A DNA stretch of 8,379 bases from Gammaproteobacteria bacterium (GTDB lineage Bacteria; Pseudomonadota; Gammaproteobacteria; Coxiellales; Coxiellaceae). The stretch spans positions 1 to 8,379 of the forward strand of contig JAHZKQ010000038.1 in NCBI GenBank assembly GCA_022600315.1, given 5' to 3'. The notes under the pieces were generated by a model. That model saw only the letters and a list, made by a program, of their open reading frames with translations, had not been told where the DNA came from and did not search any database. Positions 5,339 through 8,379 of the stretch are shown one piece after another. The position numbers and the translations under genes are program-made. Every line of letters begins with the position of its first letter. Within the stretch, counting starts at the first letter, position 1.

Positions 5339-5782
5339 ATGGGTCTTAAGAAAGTCATTAAGAAGGGTCTGTTCTCAGGCATCAAGCCGAGCGAATGGAT
5401 TGGTTCCGAGCAAATCAAAGAAGGTGGCAGCACCATCAAGCAGTTGCTTAAAGCCAACAAAGGCAAGCAGCAGCGTTGGGATAGCTTTGAGAAGTTTATG
5501 TATGACAATAATCTTTCTGATGCTGACATTGAAAAAATGGCCCGTCTACAAACCAGAGTTTCATATGGTTGTTTGGTAGCTAGCCTATTTCTACTCTATT
5601 ACATGTTTCATTTATTCGCTGCAGGTTTATTGATAGGTGGCCTATTGGCATTTATGTTGACTCTGTATGCAATATCACAAGCCTATGCGGCGAGTATTCG
5701 CTCTTTTAAATTAAAACGTCGCATATTATCTACAACTTTTTCCACTTGGTTTCACAGTCTATTTCAGAGGAAAGTTTCATGA
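5339..5782 (+). CDS. icmV: IcmV, inner-membrane Dot/Icm T4BSS protein
   Basis: 147 residues from the ATG at 5339, close to the 151 of Legionella IcmV. Residues 1-70 are a basic, soluble region (KKVIKKG near the start, KGKQQRW at 41-47). Two membrane segments follow at about 75-93 and 95-117, and then a short basic tail (FKLKRR, 123-128). This two-segment hairpin matches IcmV, an inner-membrane part of the Dot/Icm system whose precise role is poorly defined. It is first in the plus-strand operon, and its stop overlaps the dotA start by ATGA (5779-5782), indicating translational coupling. The open frame extends upstream to a TTG at 5282, but the ribosome site and promoter placement favour 5339. 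Identification rests on position between the PmrA-type promoter and dotA, and on size and topology. Confidence 0.88.
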   Translation: MGLKKVIKKGLFSGIKPSEWIGSEQIKEGGSTIKQLLKANKGKQQRWDSFEKFMYDNNLSDADIEKMARLQTRVSYGCLVASLFLLYYMFHLFAAGLLIGGLLAFMLTLYAISQAYAASIRSFKLKRRILSTTFSTWFHSLFQRKVS

Positions 5783-8355
5783 AAGCCTTATTTAGTAAGT
5801 CACGGCCTTGGCTGTTTATTCTGTTATTGTTATTCGTTTCGCCGGTGTTTGCCAGCTCGTTAAGTACACCTAACTTAACGCCGCCTGCATCGGATATTTC
5901 CATGCAATTTTTAAGCCAGTTTTTTGGTACCGTTGGTAATGTCACTCATAGTCAAAGTGGGCAGATTATCGGAAAAATGCTGGGAATTTTAAACGATGGC
6001 TTGCTAGCTTTTATTGTGATGTTTATGGGCTATACCGTGACGACGACGGCACTTCGTGCGGCTCACGAAGGCTCAATGCAATCGTCTAATAAACAAGTGG
6101 CTTTTTTAATTTTACGGATGGCGATGGGCGTGGGTTTAGTGTTACCCAATGCGGCCACTGGCTATACCGTGATGCAAGATATCGTTATGCGTTCAGTCAC
6201 TGCCGGGGTGGCATTAGCCGATGATACGTGGAATGCTGCATTAACCTATTTAAATAACGGTGGTATTTTAGTGAATACCAGCAAAGACGATGGTTCAGGC
6301 GATGTTAATGGTTTGGCGAATGCTTTATTGGGTCAAATGCCGGGCGTACAGAAAACAGCGACTCAGTCAAAGTTTTCAGCCAGTGCGAATGATGTGACGA
6401 AGTCACCGACTAAGGCCGCGGCCCAACATATTTTTGTTGATGAAGTGTGTATGCTTCGCAGTGCTTATAAAGAGGCGCACCCCGATAATCCGCCACCAAG
6501 CAGTGGCGTTGCACCGGGTGGTTCTTCTGGGGTTTTTGTAAAACCAGAGTATAAAGATTATCATCCGGAAATTGATAATAAGAATCTAACGATTTATTTT
6601 CCAGGCTTTGGTGATAAAGACCATGTAGTGAGTCATAATTATGGCAAGCGCTGTGGTCAAGTCACGGCTCTAGCGCCAACCGGCAAACCGATTTTCAATC
6701 CGACTAATGACGATAGTAAGTTACCGGTTTCTCCTTCTATGCAGCAAACTTTGTTAAAATCTGCGAAGACTTTTCCGGCAGTGACGAAAATGGTGATGGA
6801 CGAATTACCAGTTGCACAACGCTATGAGCAAATGTTAGAAGATGAGGATAAAAATAATAGTGCGCCGGTGGATACTAAAAGTATTGCCAATGAGGCCGGT
6901 CATGACCTAGCCAATATGGTGTTGGGTTACTATAATGCGGTGCAGTTATACGCTTCGCAAAGACCTTGTTTGAAATATTCGTGGCGTATTCCTTTTGATG
7001 CCTCAAGTGTATATTGCTCGCAATATGACACCAGCAATCCCAACTATGAATTTATTAATAACGCTAAGCGTGACGGCTGGATGATGGCAGGGCGTTATTA
7101 TTGGGATTTAGAGAAATTCAATGATGCACAGCAAGCAACGGTTGATGTCAGTAAAAGTGCGCCATTTGTGCAAAGTTATCAGGCTGATTCATTGCCAGCT
7201 GATATTGTCACTCAATTAGGTGTGGCAGAAGGTGATTTTCAACCTTATGCTAGTAATGCCAGTGCGCAGATCACTGATTATGAAAAGGCGTTGGGTCGCA
7301 CTAATATTGATAACAACCAAACGGGTGCGGTTTCTTCTGGCGATAACAGCAATAAAATCTTAGCGGCCTTTTTATCCGCTTTTAATGGGGTTTATGATGC
7401 GTTTGCTAAACCACTGCATAATCCGATTCAGTACTTAATGAATATCGGTCATGCGTGCTTAAGTGCAATTCATAATGCTTTTACCGCAGCGTTTTGGCTG
7501 GCATTTGGGTTGGCCACCGGGATGGGGATTTGTAATTCTGAATCACCGGGCGGTAAAATTTGGCAGTCCTTAAATAGTTGGGCACAATCTTTGTGTATGC
7601 TGATTATCGCGGCATTGGCAGTGCCTGGGGTGACCTTATCGTTTTATGTGCCGCTTTATCCTTACATACTCTTTACCTTCTGTAGTATTGGTTGGATGAT
7701 CATTGTGCTCGAGGCGATGGTAGCCGCGCCCTTGGTGTGTTACGGCTTAACGCACCCGGAAAACCATGACTTTTTAGGTCAAGCACAGCAAGCCATTATG
7801 CTGTTACTGAGTGTGTTTTTACGTCCGGTATTATTGGTGGTGGGTTTAATTGCGGCGATTGTATTGTCATATATTAGTTTACGTTTATTAATTTATGGTT
7901 TTACTGGCGTGCTGCACGATGTCTTTGGCGTGTCCGGCACATCGGGTGTTGAAGCGGCTATTAGTCATGCCAGCAGTGGTTTTGGCGGCTTAGCTGGTGT
8001 GATTGGCTTTATTGGCATGCTCACCATGTTTGGCGGTATGGTTTTTACCTTGCTGCAACAATCTTTCAGTGTCGTGTATGCCCTACCCAACGGCATTATG
8101 AAATGGGTGGGTAGTCAAGGTGTGCAAGACAGTTCACCTGCCCAGTTGGCGCAACAAATCCAAGGCTATGGCAGTGCTGTGGCTGGACAAGCCGGTAAAA
8201 TGGCTGAAGTTGGAGTGGGCGCTGGTAAGGTCTTAGGTCAAGGCGGTGGTGCTGCTGCTGGTGCAGTTAAAGCCGCGGTAACTGGTGGTATGGATGGTGG
8301 TGCAGACGGTGCCGGAGAGGCATTGGGGCAATACGGTAAAGACTTCTTTGGCTAA
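5779..8355 (+). CDS. dotA: DotA, polytopic membrane protein of the Dot/Icm T4BSS (DotA/TraY family)
   Basis: 858 residues from the ATG at 5779, shorter than the 1048 of L. pneumophila DotA. DotA is an essential inner-membrane protein of the Dot/Icm machine, related to TraY of IncI plasmids; in Legionella it is also released as ring-shaped oligomers. Residues 1-25 form a signal peptide (cleavage after VFA). Two hydrophobic segments at about 70-90 and 107-125 follow, then a large periplasmic domain (about 130-545) containing six of its cysteines. C-terminal membrane segments lie around 555-590, 603-655 (two), 668-710 (two) and 737-765. Residues 780-858 are a Gly/Ala-rich tail. GAGGA lies 7 nt before the ATG. 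The TTG at 5746 would put charged residues before the signal peptide and lacks a site of its own. No terminator is seen in the 24 bases after the stop, so the operon may continue. Confidence 0.95.
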   Translation: MKALFSKSRPWLFILLLLFVSPVFASSLSTPNLTPPASDISMQFLSQFFGTVGNVTHSQSGQIIGKMLGILNDGLLAFIVMFMGYTVTTTALRAAHEGSMQSSNKQVAFLILRMAMGVGLVLPNAATGYTVMQDIVMRSVTAGVALADDTWNAALTYLNNGGILVNTSKDDGSGDVNGLANALLGQMPGVQKTATQSKFSASANDVTKSPTKAAAQHIFVDEVCMLRSAYKEAHPDNPPPSSGVAPGGSSGVFVKPEYKDYHPEIDNKNLTIYFPGFGDKDHVVSHNYGKRCGQVTALAPTGKPIFNPTNDDSKLPVSPSMQQTLLKSAKTFPAVTKMVMDELPVAQRYEQMLEDEDKNNSAPVDTKSIANEAGHDLANMVLGYYNAVQLYASQRPCLKYSWRIPFDASSVYCSQYDTSNPNYEFINNAKRDGWMMAGRYYWDLEKFNDAQQATVDVSKSAPFVQSYQADSLPADIVTQLGVAEGDFQPYASNASAQITDYEKALGRTNIDNNQTGAVSSGDNSNKILAAFLSAFNGVYDAFAKPLHNPIQYLMNIGHACLSAIHNAFTAAFWLAFGLATGMGICNSESPGGKIWQSLNSWAQSLCMLIIAALAVPGVTLSFYVPLYPYILFTFCSIGWMIIVLEAMVAAPLVCYGLTHPENHDFLGQAQQAIMLLLSVFLRPVLLVVGLIAAIVLSYISLRLLIYGFTGVLHDVFGVSGTSGVEAAISHASSGFGGLAGVIGFIGMLTMFGGMVFTLLQQSFSVVYALPNGIMKWVGSQGVQDSSPAQLAQQIQGYGSAVAGQAGKMAEVGVGAGKVLGQGGGAAAGAVKAAVTGGMDGGADGAGEALGQYGKDFFG

Positions 8356-8360
8356 AAATT

Positions 8361-8379
8361 AATTGGGGTCAAGTCTTGA
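8361..8379 (+). repeat. Possible edge of a RAYT/IS200-like transposase-associated repeat
   Basis: Six bases after the dotA stop the sequence reads AATTGGGGTCAAGTCTTGA, closely resembling the TTGGGGTCAGGTCTTG-type motif that commonly borders REP-associated tyrosine transposase genes in gammaproteobacteria. Only 19 bases are visible, and the resemblance is from memory. If right, a mobile element starts just after dotA. Confidence 0.4.

Noticed and set aside
4770..5529. Short ORFs antisense to icmW and icmV
   Set aside because: They are shadows of conserved genes on the opposite strand.
5746..5778. Longer dotA from TTG 5746
   Set aside because: It adds acidic residues before a clean signal peptide; ATG 5779 has GAGGA upstream and a typical ATGA overlap with icmV.

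Overview
The window looks like a chromosomal stretch from a gammaproteobacterium of the order Legionellales, probably outside Legionella itself and closer to the Coxiella/Aquicella/Berkiella-like lineages. That placement is inference. It rests on a complete icmX-icmW / icmV-dotA block, which is region I of the Dot/Icm type IVB secretion system (T4BSS), and on the PmrA-type promoters that control it.

Layout. Positions 1-2528 hold envelope-polysaccharide genes on the minus strand: a group-4-type glycosyltransferase (1482-2528) and, downstream of it, an O-antigen ligase/polymerase-like membrane protein (1-1200) whose C-terminus runs off the left edge. Between them lies a roughly 161-bp palindromic element (1286-1446) with 29-bp outer arms and a very strong inner hairpin. 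A C/G-rich hairpin terminator (2577-2605) separates this block from the secretion genes. Positions 2630-5032 hold a minus-strand operon: icmW (GTG start), a 189-aa exported protein I do not recognise, and icmX. Positions 5339-8355 hold the divergent plus-strand operon icmV-dotA. The last 19 bases resemble the short repeat that often flanks REP-associated tyrosine transposase genes.

How it fits together. icmW and icmV diverge from a 306-bp intergenic region with two near mirror-image promoters. Each has three TTAA half-sites at exact 11-bp steps, then 11 bp, then a -10-like hexamer. The proximal 21 bp of the two promoters are identical in inverted orientation. This fits coordinated activation of both operons by a PmrA-type response regulator, as established for Legionella pneumophila and Coxiella burnetii. 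Translation is coupled in both operons: an 8-bp overlap between icmW and the small ORF, and ATGA between icmV and dotA.

Most novel points: the small disulfide-type secreted protein inserted between icmW and icmX, which is a candidate extra T4BSS component; the symmetrical triple-box promoters; and the nested palindromic element between the two glycan genes.
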